Positions 1-8,090 of a stretch of DNA of 64,000 bases are shown here, piece by piece. The position numbers and the translations under genes were made by a program. Below the pieces are notes generated by a model. It worked only from the letters and a program-made list of their open reading frames with translations. It did not search any database and was not told where the DNA came from. Position 1 is the stretch's first letter, and each line of letters starts with the position of its first letter. Location: assembly GCA_949293335.1 (NCBI GenBank), contig CASFDA010000013.1:372001-436000 (forward strand). The letters run 5' to 3'. This DNA is from an uncultured Spirochaetales bacterium. Its GTDB lineage: Bacteria; Spirochaetota; Spirochaetia; Sphaerochaetales; Sphaerochaetaceae.

Positions 1-126
1 TTCGACGAATGTGAAGCTGCTTGATCTTGTGAGGAGTCCGAAGGCAAGAGCTGTGGTGAAGTACCCGAGAAAGATTGGAAAGCCATCTCTTATTCCTTCC
101 CTTACTTCTTTGCCTTTGTTCTCCAT
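1..126 (-). CDS. azlC: AzlC-family branched-chain amino acid exporter subunit, 5' end only
   Basis: Only the first 42 codons are in the window; the rest lies beyond the left edge. The translation has a charged start followed by EGIRDGFPIFLGYFTTALAF and GLLTR, which matches the N-terminal motif of AzlC proteins (GIRDGLPI.LGYF..AFAFGLLA), the large membrane subunit of the AzlCD exporter family. The ATG at 126 has a good ribosome binding site (GGAGGA, 5 nt upstream). The gene follows the M29-like gene in the same direction after 140 bp and may share its transcript. AzlD would be expected just outside the window. The plus-strand reading frame over this stretch is a shadow. Confidence 0.8.
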   Translation of the reverse strand, partial: MENKGKEVREGIRDGFPIFLGYFTTALAFGLLTRSSSFTFVE

Positions 127-266
127 TGCTTTCCTCCGTGCCGAGATCGTCTATGCCCGCGTACGGAAAAACGACCCCTTTGTCGTACATTTTTTGGGGA
201 TGAGAATCCCTCTGCTGGAAGAGATTGCCATATCAGAGAGTGTTTCATCCATCCTGATTTCTAGTC

Positions 267-1424
267 TTACCTGACGCTTATTATTCCATCTTCAAGGATA
301 TATTCCCCTTCGTCTGTCACAATTGATGTAGTGCTTTTTCCCACTGGTATGAAAAGATTCGAGAGGCTTTCTCCGATCTTGTCTCTCTCTATATCCTCCT
401 CCTTTTCATACAGAAGGCTTTCAGCTCTTGGGGAACCGAGTGTTATCCCTGTAGTACGCATCCTGTCCCATTCCGCATACGCGAAGAGAGGAATTCCAGA
501 TGCCCTGTTATTCTCTTCTGCAATCACGATTTCTGCTATGCGTCTGTTGTCAGGGTCGAGGGAAAGGAACTTCTCGAAATATTTTGCACTCTCTTCATCG
601 GTCTCGAATCTAACGATTTCTCCCTTCTCGAAGAAAAGCGTGATGTTGTTCACTATGTGCCCGAAGAGCATGAAGGGAAGGGAAGAAGATACATAACCTT
701 CTCCGCTTCTCTTGTCCGTTGCCCTGAAATATCCAGATGCGCAGAGAGCTGGAAAGAACACCCTTCCACTCTGGCTTCTCATCCTGTCAGATGCAAAGCG
801 TGATTTTTCGGCAAAAGAGAAGGATAGGTCCGAAGAGCCTTCGTCGTCATAAAGCCTGCATCTTATTTCCCCATGGCTGTTCAGATTGTCCTCGTCATAC
901 TGGATTGTGTCATTGATGTCCTTGTTATACCTGACGTGATCTTCTTCGTTGAGTCCAAGGAGGTCTGAGATCATGACAGCAAGCAGCCTCTCTCCGCCAT
1001 CATCGCTGTCAAGCAGGTTTCCCCAGTACTCGCTCGGGACTGGAACAGATGCGAAAGGTATTGATGGTACAGGGAGAAAGAGCGGAGATGAAAGGTGCCT
1101 GTATAGCTGTATGTCCCTTGCACTCAGATTCTCTTTTTCAAGAAATGAGGAAGGAAGCTCCTCATATTTCTGCAGGTGAAGGAACAGAGTAGGGCTTTTT
1201 GTCATCTTGAAATCGGAATAGAGTTCTGTCATCTCGCCCTCCTTTCCGTTTTCAAGGATCATCAGATAAGATCCGTTACCTGTGATTGCCTTTGCCTTCT
1301 CTGCAATAAGGCGTGCAAACTCGACATTATCTTCTTCTGTATTTATAGAGAGGATATCATCCTCGTGCAAATCAAGTGCTACGTGAAGTATTACATCTGC
1401 ATAACGATTATAGAAAGTGTTCAT
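267..1424 (-). CDS. M29 (aminopeptidase II / AmpS-PepS) family protein, active site apparently degenerate
   Basis: A 385-residue protein, the usual length of M29 metallo-aminopeptidases, which remove N-terminal residues in the cytoplasm. The start (MNTFYNRYADVILHVAL) aligns with the family N-terminus (kYAeLlvkvGLnv), so the longer upstream frame was rejected. The middle has the substrate-fold segment SIPFASVPVPSEYW, and the C-terminal part has GYVSSSLPF, ITLFFEKGEIVRF and IAEIVIAEE, matching family segments. However, the expected GEVFTAP glutamate motif reads ASGYFRA, and the DENA-x-CH histidine motif reads WDRMRTTG. By eye, several metal ligands are missing, so it may be inactive or have another role. 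It is divergent from tetR with only 33 bp between the start codons. Confidence 0.65.
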   Translation of the reverse strand: MNTFYNRYADVILHVALDLHEDDILSINTEEDNVEFARLIAEKAKAITGNGSYLMILENGKEGEMTELYSDFKMTKSPTLFLHLQKYEELPSSFLEKENLSARDIQLYRHLSSPLFLPVPSIPFASVPVPSEYWGNLLDSDDGGERLLAVMISDLLGLNEEDHVRYNKDINDTIQYDEDNLNSHGEIRCRLYDDEGSSDLSFSFAEKSRFASDRMRSQSGRVFFPALCASGYFRATDKRSGEGYVSSSLPFMLFGHIVNNITLFFEKGEIVRFETDEESAKYFEKFLSLDPDNRRIAEIVIAEENNRASGIPLFAYAEWDRMRTTGITLGSPRAESLLYEKEEDIERDKIGESLSNLFIPVGKSTTSIVTDEGEYILEDGIISVR

Positions 1425-1451
1425 GACGCTGAATATTATGTATCCTTTTAA

Positions 1452-1461
1452 CCATATATGG
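1452..1461. promoter_or_regulatory. 10-bp palindrome over the tetR start, candidate TetR operator
   Basis: CCATATATGG is a perfect palindrome in the 33-bp gap between the divergent M29-like gene and tetR, and it contains the tetR ATG. Local autoregulators of the TetR family typically bind palindromes in such divergent gaps. Ten bases is short for a TetR site, so the full operator could be larger or elsewhere. Confidence 0.3.
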
Positions 1462-2003
1462 GAAGAATTGACAGGAAGAAAGAACTTGCAGAGGGTTTCA
1501 AGAACCTGATGCAAGAGATGGATTTTGACAAGATTACGATTCAGGAGATCGCCATCCGCGCAGGGATAGAGAGGAAGAACTTCTATTATCACTTCAAGGA
1601 CAAGATCGAACTTTGTGAATGGATACTTGAAACTGAATTCGTTGCAAAGCTTACTGAAGAAGAGAGGAATAATACTGCTCTCTTTCTCGATGTTTTCCTC
1701 AACTACCTCTATGACAACAGGACTTATTACAGGAAACTGTTTATCGCATATAGAGGCAACTTTTCGTTCATAAGTTCTACTTCGCGTGCCTATTTGTCCC
1801 GTCTTCTCTCTCCATATAGGACCATAAGCTGTCCCACATACGGACACAATGCAGAGCGGAGTTTCCTGGCCTCGTTCTTCTCGGATGCTCTGATGCTGTC
1901 AATCTCGAACTGGATGATCAACGACGACGGCACACCACCTGCTGTGATGTCAAAAAGGTTCAGATATATCTCTGATTTACTGTTTCCGGGTGATACATTT
2001 TGA
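1458..2003 (+). CDS. TetR/AcrR family transcriptional regulator
   Basis: A 181-residue DNA-binding repressor of the usual TetR size. The N-terminal helix-turn-helix is clear: residues about 8-50 read KELAEGFKNLMQEMDFDKIT, then IQEIAIRAGIERKNFYYHF. This fits the ITIQEIA..AGvs..tFYyHF signature. The C-terminal ligand or dimer domain is not recognisable in detail. No good ribosome binding site precedes the ATG, so expression may be weak or leaderless. It is divergent from the M29-like gene and its stop codon overlaps a promoter-like -35 for the radical SAM gene. It probably controls one of these neighbours; the ligand is unknown. Confidence 0.85.
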   Translation: MGRIDRKKELAEGFKNLMQEMDFDKITIQEIAIRAGIERKNFYYHFKDKIELCEWILETEFVAKLTEEERNNTALFLDVFLNYLYDNRTYYRKLFIAYRGNFSFISSTSRAYLSRLLSPYRTISCPTYGHNAERSFLASFFSDALMLSISNWMINDDGTPPAVMSKRFRYISDLLFPGDTF

Positions 2004-2028
2004 CTAAAGAGTTAATTTATACTATGGT
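2000..2028 (+). promoter_or_regulatory. sigma-70-type promoter candidate for the radical SAM gene
   Basis: TTGACT and TATGGT are separated by 17 bp; the -35 overlaps the tetR stop codon. Transcription would start near 2035, giving a leader of about 75 nt before the ATG at 2109. Confidence 0.45.
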
Positions 2029-2108
2029 TTGTGGGACATTTTTCTCAAATTGTCTGATGTCAAAACATTTTTAAATTCTTATATTGTTCGGTAAGGAGTG
2101 TTAACCTT

Positions 2109-3476
2109 ATGAAAATGACTGACAAGGTAAAGGCCACAGCTCTGTCGGCAGCTATCAATTCTGCCCTCGCTTTCTTGGGAGATGACCTTGAGACAAACAG
2201 CATCAAGCTTCTTGACCTGATTGAGAAGTTCGTTTCCCCGGATTGGTTCGGCCCTGCCAGATCGATGATCAGAAAGAGCATCGAAAGCAAAGACAATTGG
2301 TATCGTTTGATGGAGAGGATGTGGAATCTTGACAAGAATGTCAGGAATACACTTTTGAGAAACTTCCTCGTCAATTCCGCACTCATCGGTAGCGCAAAGG
2401 AAAGGGAAATTTCCGAAAAAGAGGGTTGCAACGTCCCATGGGCCATGCTTATCGATCCGACAAGCGCATGCAATCTTCATTGCACAGGCTGCTGGGCTGC
2501 AGAGTATGGCAACAAACTCAACCTTACATTTGATGAGCTTGATTCCATCATTTCCCAGGGAAAGGAACTTGGAACATACATGTATCTTTTCACAGGTGGA
2601 GAACCTCTTGTGAGGAAGGATGACATAATCAGACTATGCAAAAAGCATAATGATTGTGTGTTCGTATCATTCACAAACTCAACTCTCATTGACGAGGCAT
2701 TCATCGCAAAGATGAAGGAAGTGGGAAACTTTGTTCCTGCAATCAGCCTTGAGGGTTTTGAAGAGGCAAATGACTTCAGAAGAGGTCATGGTGTATATGC
2801 CAAGGTCAGGAACGCAATGAACCTCCTGAAGAGCAATGGCCTTCCGTTCGGCATCTCGACATGCTATACGAGCAAGAATGCGGAAGACGTATCTTCTGAG
2901 AAGTTCTTCGACATGATAATCGAGCAGGGTGCGTACTTCATCTGGCTTTTCCATTACATGCCAGTCGGAGCAGGCGCTGTCACCGAGCTTCTTCCAACTC
3001 CTGAGCAGAGAGCGCATCTGATGCACAAAGTAAGGGAGTACAGGAAGACAAAAGACATCTTCAGCATCGATTTCCAGAACGATGCGGAGTATGTAGGCGG
3101 ATGTGTTGCTGGAGGAAGGAAATACCTCCACATCAATGCAAAGGGCGACATCGAGCCATGCGCGTTCATACACTATTCAGATTCCAATATCCGCGAGAAG
3201 ACAATCCTCGAGGCACTGAAGAGTCCTCTCTTTATGGCATACCACGATATGCAGCCGTTCAATGAGAACATGCTTCGTCCTTGTCCGATGCTCGAGAACC
3301 CTGAAAAGCTTGTTGCAATGCAGAAGAAGAGCAATGCATACAGCACAGAGTACGAGTCACCTGAAAACGCAGAGGATCTGGCGAAGAAGACAGAGCCGTA
3401 TGCGGAGAAATGGACTCCGACAGCTGATGATCTCTGGAGCCAGAGCCCGAGATGCAAGTGCAAGAAAAACGCATAA
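2109..3476 (+). CDS. Radical SAM protein with C-terminal SPASM-like cysteine region
   Basis: A 455-residue radical SAM enzyme. The [4Fe-4S]-AdoMet motif CNLHCTGC lies at residues 121-128 (Cys121, Cys125, Cys128), preceded by WAMLIDPTSA; FTGGEPL follows at about residue 157 as the glycine-rich SAM contact. The C-terminal segment has CVAGGRKYLHINAKGDIEPC, a SPASM-like arrangement that may bind an auxiliary cluster, and ends in a cysteine-rich CKCKK tail. About 110 residues of helical sequence precede the core. The substrate cannot be read from the sequence; it does not sit beside a recognisable peptide precursor. The ribosome binding site AAGGAG is 11 nt before the ATG. A terminator follows 16 bp after the stop. 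Confidence 0.85.
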   Translation: MKMTDKVKATALSAAINSALAFLGDDLETNSIKLLDLIEKFVSPDWFGPARSMIRKSIESKDNWYRLMERMWNLDKNVRNTLLRNFLVNSALIGSAKEREISEKEGCNVPWAMLIDPTSACNLHCTGCWAAEYGNKLNLTFDELDSIISQGKELGTYMYLFTGGEPLVRKDDIIRLCKKHNDCVFVSFTNSTLIDEAFIAKMKEVGNFVPAISLEGFEEANDFRRGHGVYAKVRNAMNLLKSNGLPFGISTCYTSKNAEDVSSEKFFDMIIEQGAYFIWLFHYMPVGAGAVTELLPTPEQRAHLMHKVREYRKTKDIFSIDFQNDAEYVGGCVAGGRKYLHINAKGDIEPCAFIHYSDSNIREKTILEALKSPLFMAYHDMQPFNENMLRPCPMLENPEKLVAMQKKSNAYSTEYESPENAEDLAKKTEPYAEKWTPTADDLWSQSPRCKCKKNA

Positions 3477-3492
3477 AAATGTCCAGTGTTAT

Positions 3493-3520
3493 GGCAGCCT
3501 GTAAAAAAGGCTGCCTTTTT
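3493..3520 (+). terminator. Rho-independent terminator after the radical SAM gene
   Basis: GGCAGCC, a 9-nt A-rich loop, GGCTGCC, then five T. Confidence 0.9.
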
Positions 3521-3525
3521 CCTGA

Positions 3526-3554
3526 TGAACAGGAACTCTTCCTGATGCTATAAT
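3526..3554 (+). promoter_or_regulatory. sigma-70-type promoter of the lipoprotein gene
   Basis: A perfect TATAAT lies at 3549-3554, with TGAACA 17 bp upstream. It sits between the preceding terminator and the TTG start at 3585. Confidence 0.65.
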
Positions 3555-3584
3555 CTCCAAGGGGAAGAACCGGAGGAACAACTT

Positions 3585-4091
3585 TTGAGGAAAACATTAA
3601 TTCTATTTTTGTCTGTCCTTATGGCATTCGCATTCTTTTCATGCGACACATCAAGAGACTATTCATCTGCCCAGAGTTTCAACATTCAAGTAAGAGCTGG
3701 AGATCATACTGATTCTTCTGTTATTGATAATTATAATAATGTCAAAGTTTCATTCAGTTACAGTACAATAACTGTTGAAGTTGTCAAAGATTTAGTTCCT
3801 TCAGACAGCACAGCTGGCATGGGAAATGGTGACTGGGTCGCCCTGCTGATAGATATTGGTATCAACGATCTGACCAACGTAAGTTTTGAGGGAGAATTGC
3901 TTGGATCTAATGGTGGAGCAAGTGAATATCAGTATTTTGTAGGTGGAAAATCAAGCGAGATAGTCCTCTGGATCAACGCAGCGGACAATCAATACATTGA
4001 TGGCAGGGATGTAAAAATCTCTGCAGATGGATTCAGGACCCGTACACTCAAAATTGTTGTCACTGATACAGGAACAACTACTGAAATATAA
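3585..4091 (+). CDS. Hypothetical lipoprotein
   Basis: A 168-residue protein with a clear type II signal peptide: basic start MRKT, hydrophobic core, and lipobox AFFSC with the lipidated cysteine near residue 20. The mature part is polar with alternating hydrophobics, as in beta-sandwich surface proteins (FNIQVRAG, VKVSFSYSTITVEVV, RTLKIVVTDTG). No family is recognised. The start is TTG, chosen because GGAGGA lies 8 nt upstream and the signal peptide begins there. It has its own promoter and stands alone between two terminators or promoters. Likely anchored in the inner or outer membrane; function unknown. Confidence 0.75.
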   Translation: MRKTLILFLSVLMAFAFFSCDTSRDYSSAQSFNIQVRAGDHTDSSVIDNYNNVKVSFSYSTITVEVVKDLVPSDSTAGMGNGDWVALLIDIGINDLTNVSFEGELLGSNGGASEYQYFVGGKSSEIVLWINAADNQYIDGRDVKISADGFRTRTLKIVVTDTGTTTEI

Positions 4092-4105
4092 TTTTTGAAA
4101 TGTAC

Positions 4106-4134
4106 TTGACGAGAAGAGGACAAATCCGTATTCT
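4106..4134 (+). promoter_or_regulatory. Promoter of tRNA-Gly
   Basis: TTGACG and TATTCT are separated by 17 bp, placing the transcript start a few bases before the tRNA 5' end. Confidence 0.7.
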
Positions 4135-4146
4135 CTTCTCTGTTGC

Positions 4147-4218
<72 letters not shown>

Positions 4219-4220
4219 TT

Positions 4221-4247
4221 GCTCCTTAGATTTAGGGAGCTTTTTTT
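4221..4247 (+). terminator. Rho-independent terminator of tRNA-Gly
   Basis: GCTCC, a 10-nt loop, GGAGC, then seven T. Confidence 0.9.
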
Positions 4248-4269
4248 GTAAATGAACAGGAGCTTTCAT

Positions 4270-4566
4270 ATGGGCGAAAGAGGTGAGGTATTTTCCTCAA
4301 GACTTGTAATAAGGGACGACAGGACATACTTTTTCAACGTCAAGGAAAACTACATGGGGGATCTTTATCTCAATATTGTCGAGTCCAGGGAGACTGATAC
4401 TCCGGGAAAGTTCATGAGGCAGTCAATCATCGTCTATCAGGAGGATCTGGGTGCATTCGTGCGCGAGATGCAGAAGTCACTTGACTATATCCAGATGAAT
4501 GGAAAGAAGGTGACTGGCAGGGCTATAAAGGAAAGAGAAGAGAGGAAGAATCAGGAGAAGGAGTGA
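4270..4566 (+). CDS. PUR-alpha-like single-stranded nucleic-acid-binding protein (DUF3276)
   Basis: A 98-residue protein starting MGERGEVFSSRLVIRDDRTY, followed by FFNVKENYMGDLYLNIVES. This is the bacterial PUR domain found in Bacteroidetes and spirochaetes; Borrelia BpuR is the studied example and binds DNA and RNA as a regulator. The ATG at 4270 is chosen over the one at 4252 because AGGAG lies 7 nt before it, and 4252 is directly against the tRNA terminator. The tail (KEREERKNQEKE) is charged and unstructured and overlaps the end of rnhB on the other strand by 44 bp. Targets are unknown here. Confidence 0.85.
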   Translation: MGERGEVFSSRLVIRDDRTYFFNVKENYMGDLYLNIVESRETDTPGKFMRQSIIVYQEDLGAFVREMQKSLDYIQMNGKKVTGRAIKEREERKNQEKE

Positions 4567-5158
4567 TCTTTTCTCTGGAGAACGTCATCCTCTCGATCTT
4601 TGATGGTCCGTACATCCTTATTGCCTCATAGTGTTTCTTAGTCGGATATCCTTTGTGTATTTCAAAACCATACAGAGGCCATTTCTTTCCGCATAATGTC
4701 ATGATCCTGTCCCTCTCGACCTTTGCAAGAATGCTGGCTGCCATTATCTCAGGCACTTTCTGATCTCCTTTGACAATCGCTCTCGTGATGACTGGCGATG
4801 CTGGAACCTTGTTTCCGTCGACATAGAATACATCAACACGTGTCAGCTTCATTACTTTCTCAAGTGCTTTTTCCATGGCAAGAAGAGATGCGTTGAGGAT
4901 ATTGATCTCGTCAATCACGAGGTGTGAGAGACTGACAATCGCGTATGCCTTTGCCCTTTCCATGATGATCTTGCTTATTTTGATTCGCTCTTTCTCGCTC
5001 AATTTCTTCGAGTCATTCAGGATACTTGTCGGAAAGTCTTTTCCCAGGACAACTGCTGCTGCAGTGACAGGTCCTGCAAGCGGACCCCGGCCAGCTTCGT
5101 CTGAACCACATATGATATAGTTTTCCTCAATCATTTCTTTGAAAAGCTCTTCTTCCAT
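4523..5158 (-). CDS. rnhB: Ribonuclease HII
   Basis: A 211-residue enzyme that cleaves the RNA strand of RNA-DNA hybrids and initiates removal of single ribonucleotides from DNA. The catalytic motif SDEAGRGPLAGPV is at residues 19-31 (Asp20, Glu21), with later conserved segments LNDSKKLSEKER, VDVFYVDGNKVP and MAASILAKVERD. The C-terminus has EIHKGYPTKKHYEAI, standard for the family. Length is normal. The last 14 codons or so overlap the end of the convergent PUR gene. It is divergent from smc; the 57-bp gap holds a TATACT element on the smc side. Confidence 0.97.
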   Translation of the reverse strand: MEEELFKEMIEENYIICGSDEAGRGPLAGPVTAAAVVLGKDFPTSILNDSKKLSEKERIKISKIIMERAKAYAIVSLSHLVIDEINILNASLLAMEKALEKVMKLTRVDVFYVDGNKVPASPVITRAIVKGDQKVPEIMAASILAKVERDRIMTLCGKKWPLYGFEIHKGYPTKKHYEAIRMYGPSKIERMTFSREKITPSPDSSSLLFPL

Positions 5159-5215
5159 AACAACTTTCCTAGATGCTATACTTCACAGTAAACCTTCTCA
5201 AGGGAGTATATCCAG

Positions 5216-7969
5216 TTGTTTCTGAAATCACTTGACATGTACGGCTTCAAAAGTTTTGCAGACCGGACTCATATTGACTTTGCTGACGGGGTCACCACAT
5301 TGCTCGGTCCTAATGGATGCGGAAAGAGCAATATCGTAGATAGTATCAAATGGGTACTTGGAGAGCAGGGGACCAAGACACTCAGGGCAGGCAGGATGGA
5401 GGATGTCATCTTCAATGGAAACGACAAGAGAAAGCCGATGCCGTATGCTGAAGTCGCCCTCACGATCGACAATAGTCAGGGAATACTGAAAAGTCCGATC
5501 ACTGAAATCGAGATCAAGAGAAGGATATACAGGGAAGGGAAGACAGAGTATTTCATCAACCGGGAACTTGCCAGGCTGAAGGACATAAAGGAACTTTTCC
5601 TCGATACTGGAATCGGTAAGAGCGCATATAGCATCCTCGAACAAGGAAGGATCGAGCAGATTCTCACAATGAGCCCTGAAAGCAGGCGAATCATATTCGA
5701 AGAAGCTGCAGGTGTAACGAGCTATAAGCTCAAATGTCAGGAAGCAGAGAACAAGATCCTCCGGACGGAAGAGAATATAAACACTGTCGGCATAACAGTA
5801 AGGGAAATCAAGAAGACATACGACAGAACGAAGGGTCAGGCAGAGAAAGCAAGGGAATACAAGGCGCTAAAGAACAGGAAATTCACGCTCGAGGTCGAAC
5901 TCAGCTGTTCCAAGATCCAGAGCTTCCAGCTAGCAAAGATGGCAAGGAACAAGACAATAGAGGAAAGCGAGAAGAGGAAATCTGAAATTTCGGAACGTCT
6001 TGGAGAAATCAGCATTGAGATCGGGAGCAGGGGAGATGAGCTGACTGATGAGAACAGGAAGCTCATGGACATGCGCACCGAGAAGACAAAACTTGAAGAG
6101 AGAGTTGCGTCAAGCAATTCTGTTCTCGACATGCTCTCCGAGCAGATGAAGGACAATGATGCATCTCTTCGCACGTTCCTTGAGAACGCAGAGAAGGCAA
6201 AGAGGCAACTGGAACAGAGTCAGGGACAGAGGGAAGAGCTTGAGGACCGGATTGAGGAGACAATGGATTCCATCAACGAGTTGGAAAACCATATCGAAGA
6301 GGCCACAAGACTTTCCCGGAAAGAACAGGAGAAGACAGGGGAAAATGACAAGGCTATCATTGCTCTCGAGAAGGAGACGCATGCCCTTGAGGAGGAAATA
6401 ATCTCTCTTGGGGATGATCTCAAGAATGTCATTGACGAGTTGCTTGGAATTGTGACAGAAGAAGAGAGCTTCTCTTTTTCTGACCTGAGGGAAAAGGAAA
6501 GAGGAATCAGGGAAGGCCTTAAAAAACTCATGTCAATTTCCAGGGAGAAAGGCAAGGACTTTGCGAAATTCTCGTCAATCCTTGATCTCGTCCTTTCTGA
6601 ATTCGACAGTTATGTGTCTCTCTTCTCTCCAATACTCGAAAAACTGTTTTCTTCTGAAGGTGTTGTCGAGAGGAAGAAGGATATAGACGAAAAAGGCAAG
6701 AGTGTGCGTCGCCGCCTTGCTGAGTGCCGCTCTGAAATAGAGAGAAGGCGAAGTGAAAATGCGGAATGCGAGGAGAAGATCAGAAATTACTCTGATCTCA
6801 TCACCCGACTGGGTGAAGAAAAAGCGCGCTCAAGCGCTGATGTGAAGGCGAGAAGGGAACAGCTCCAGACCTTCAGGGAGAGCGAGCAGTATCTTTCTTC
6901 CCAGTATCAGGATGCGGTATATGACAGCGAGAATGCGCGGCGGAAGATAGAACGCATCAGCAAGGACATGAAGAATGAAAAGGAGAAGTTCGACAAAGCC
7001 AAAGAAGATATCAAGAAGCTCTCGGAGGGTATTGACGGACTTGAGAATGCCCTGAGGGACAAGAATAGCGCTCTTCAGCAAAAGCGTGACGAGAAAGAAA
7101 GGCTTAACAATGAGCTTGTCACACTGATCGGAACAATAGAGAGCGAAAAGAACCTCATAGCATCGGCCGATTCTTCGATTGCGGATGTGATGACAGACTT
7201 CTACAACTCTACTGGCCGAAGCCTATCTGAGTTCAAGGAAATCATGGAGAAGGAGGATCTGAACAGGGAATTCATCTCCAATGAACTGATGGATGTCAAC
7301 AGAAAGATTGACAGCTATGGATATATCAACCAGATGGCAGAAGAAGAATTTGCTGAGGCTGAGAAGAGTTATAACTTCTATCAGAAGCAGCTTGATGACC
7401 TTGAGAAGGCAAAAAAAGATTTGGAGGAGGTCCTTACTGAGATCGAGGAGGAAAGCGGGAGGCTGTTCCTCGATGCATACAACAAGATCGGCGTGAATTT
7501 CCAGGAGATGTTCAGGAGAATATTCGGAGGTGGAAGAGCCGAGCTCCAGCTCATAGATGAGAACGATATCCTCAACACTGGAATAGATATCATCGCCCAG
7601 CCACCAGGAAAGAGACCTACCAACCTTTCTCTTCTTTCTGGTGGTGAAAAGAGCATGACAGCGGTTGCCCTTCTTTTTGCAACCTACATGGTCAAGCCAT
7701 CTCCATTCTGTATTCTCGATGAGATAGACGCGGCCCTCGATGACAGGAACATCGGTTATTTCCTCTCAATTCTGGAGGATTTCGGAAAGGACAGCCAGTT
7801 CATCATCATCACCCACAACAAGCATACAGTCAGCGCAGGTGATCAGCTTCTGGGCGTTACACAGGTAGAGGCTGGGGTCTCTATAACCGTAAGCTACAGG
7901 CTTGATGAGAGGGAAGGAGAGCCTGTGATACTCGATGAGAACGAGAATGAAATCGTAATAGACGATTGA
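5216..7969 (+). CDS. smc: Chromosome partition protein SMC, short form without a recognisable hinge
   Basis: A condensin ATPase that works with ScpA and ScpB (both at 27-28.6 kb). Walker A GPNGCGKSN is at residues 32-40, the ABC signature LSGGEKS at 807-813, and Walker B FCILDEIDAALDD at 831-843. Two long charged coiled-coil arms fill about 170-400 and 490-740. At 917 residues it is well below the usual 1,150-1,190. The central part (about 400-500, including FSFSDLREKERG and VLSEFDSYVSLFSPILEKL) lacks the glycine-rich hinge motifs of typical SMC. The start is TTG with AAGGGAG 9 nt upstream; MFLKSLDMYGFKSF is the canonical N-terminus. The gene has no close co-directional upstream partner. Confidence 0.93.
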   Translation: MFLKSLDMYGFKSFADRTHIDFADGVTTLLGPNGCGKSNIVDSIKWVLGEQGTKTLRAGRMEDVIFNGNDKRKPMPYAEVALTIDNSQGILKSPITEIEIKRRIYREGKTEYFINRELARLKDIKELFLDTGIGKSAYSILEQGRIEQILTMSPESRRIIFEEAAGVTSYKLKCQEAENKILRTEENINTVGITVREIKKTYDRTKGQAEKAREYKALKNRKFTLEVELSCSKIQSFQLAKMARNKTIEESEKRKSEISERLGEISIEIGSRGDELTDENRKLMDMRTEKTKLEERVASSNSVLDMLSEQMKDNDASLRTFLENAEKAKRQLEQSQGQREELEDRIEETMDSINELENHIEEATRLSRKEQEKTGENDKAIIALEKETHALEEEIISLGDDLKNVIDELLGIVTEEESFSFSDLREKERGIREGLKKLMSISREKGKDFAKFSSILDLVLSEFDSYVSLFSPILEKLFSSEGVVERKKDIDEKGKSVRRRLAECRSEIERRRSENAECEEKIRNYSDLITRLGEEKARSSADVKARREQLQTFRESEQYLSSQYQDAVYDSENARRKIERISKDMKNEKEKFDKAKEDIKKLSEGIDGLENALRDKNSALQQKRDEKERLNNELVTLIGTIESEKNLIASADSSIADVMTDFYNSTGRSLSEFKEIMEKEDLNREFISNELMDVNRKIDSYGYINQMAEEEFAEAEKSYNFYQKQLDDLEKAKKDLEEVLTEIEEESGRLFLDAYNKIGVNFQEMFRRIFGGGRAELQLIDENDILNTGIDIIAQPPGKRPTNLSLLSGGEKSMTAVALLFATYMVKPSPFCILDEIDAALDDRNIGYFLSILEDFGKDSQFIIITHNKHTVSAGDQLLGVTQVEAGVSITVSYRLDEREGEPVILDENENEIVIDD

Positions 7970-8061
7970 AAGCGCGATTTTGCCATGAGGTGATGAATAC
8001 TCTCTCCTGTTTATGACTCAAAAGAATTGACAGGAAAGGGCCTAACATGGCAAAGTAGCAT

Positions 8062-8077
8062 TGTTGTCATGACAACA
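8062..8077. promoter_or_regulatory. 16-bp perfect palindrome upstream of ffh
   Basis: TGTTGTCATGACAACA lies 13 bp before the ffh start. TTGACA occurs upstream at 8027, but with no convincing -10. The palindrome could be an operator or a small RNA hairpin; it has no T-run, so it is not a terminator. Confidence 0.4.
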
Positions 8078-8090
8078 TGGGATGAATTAG

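Noticed and set aside
11-274. Plus-strand 87-codon open frame at the left edge
   Set aside because: It is antisense to azlC, whose minus-strand translation gives clear family motifs and a good ribosome binding site; the plus frame has no recognisable protein features.
1425-1847. N-terminal extension of the M29-like protein
   Set aside because: The extended region reads antisense through tetR and does not look like protein of this family; the M29 N-terminal motif begins at 1424.
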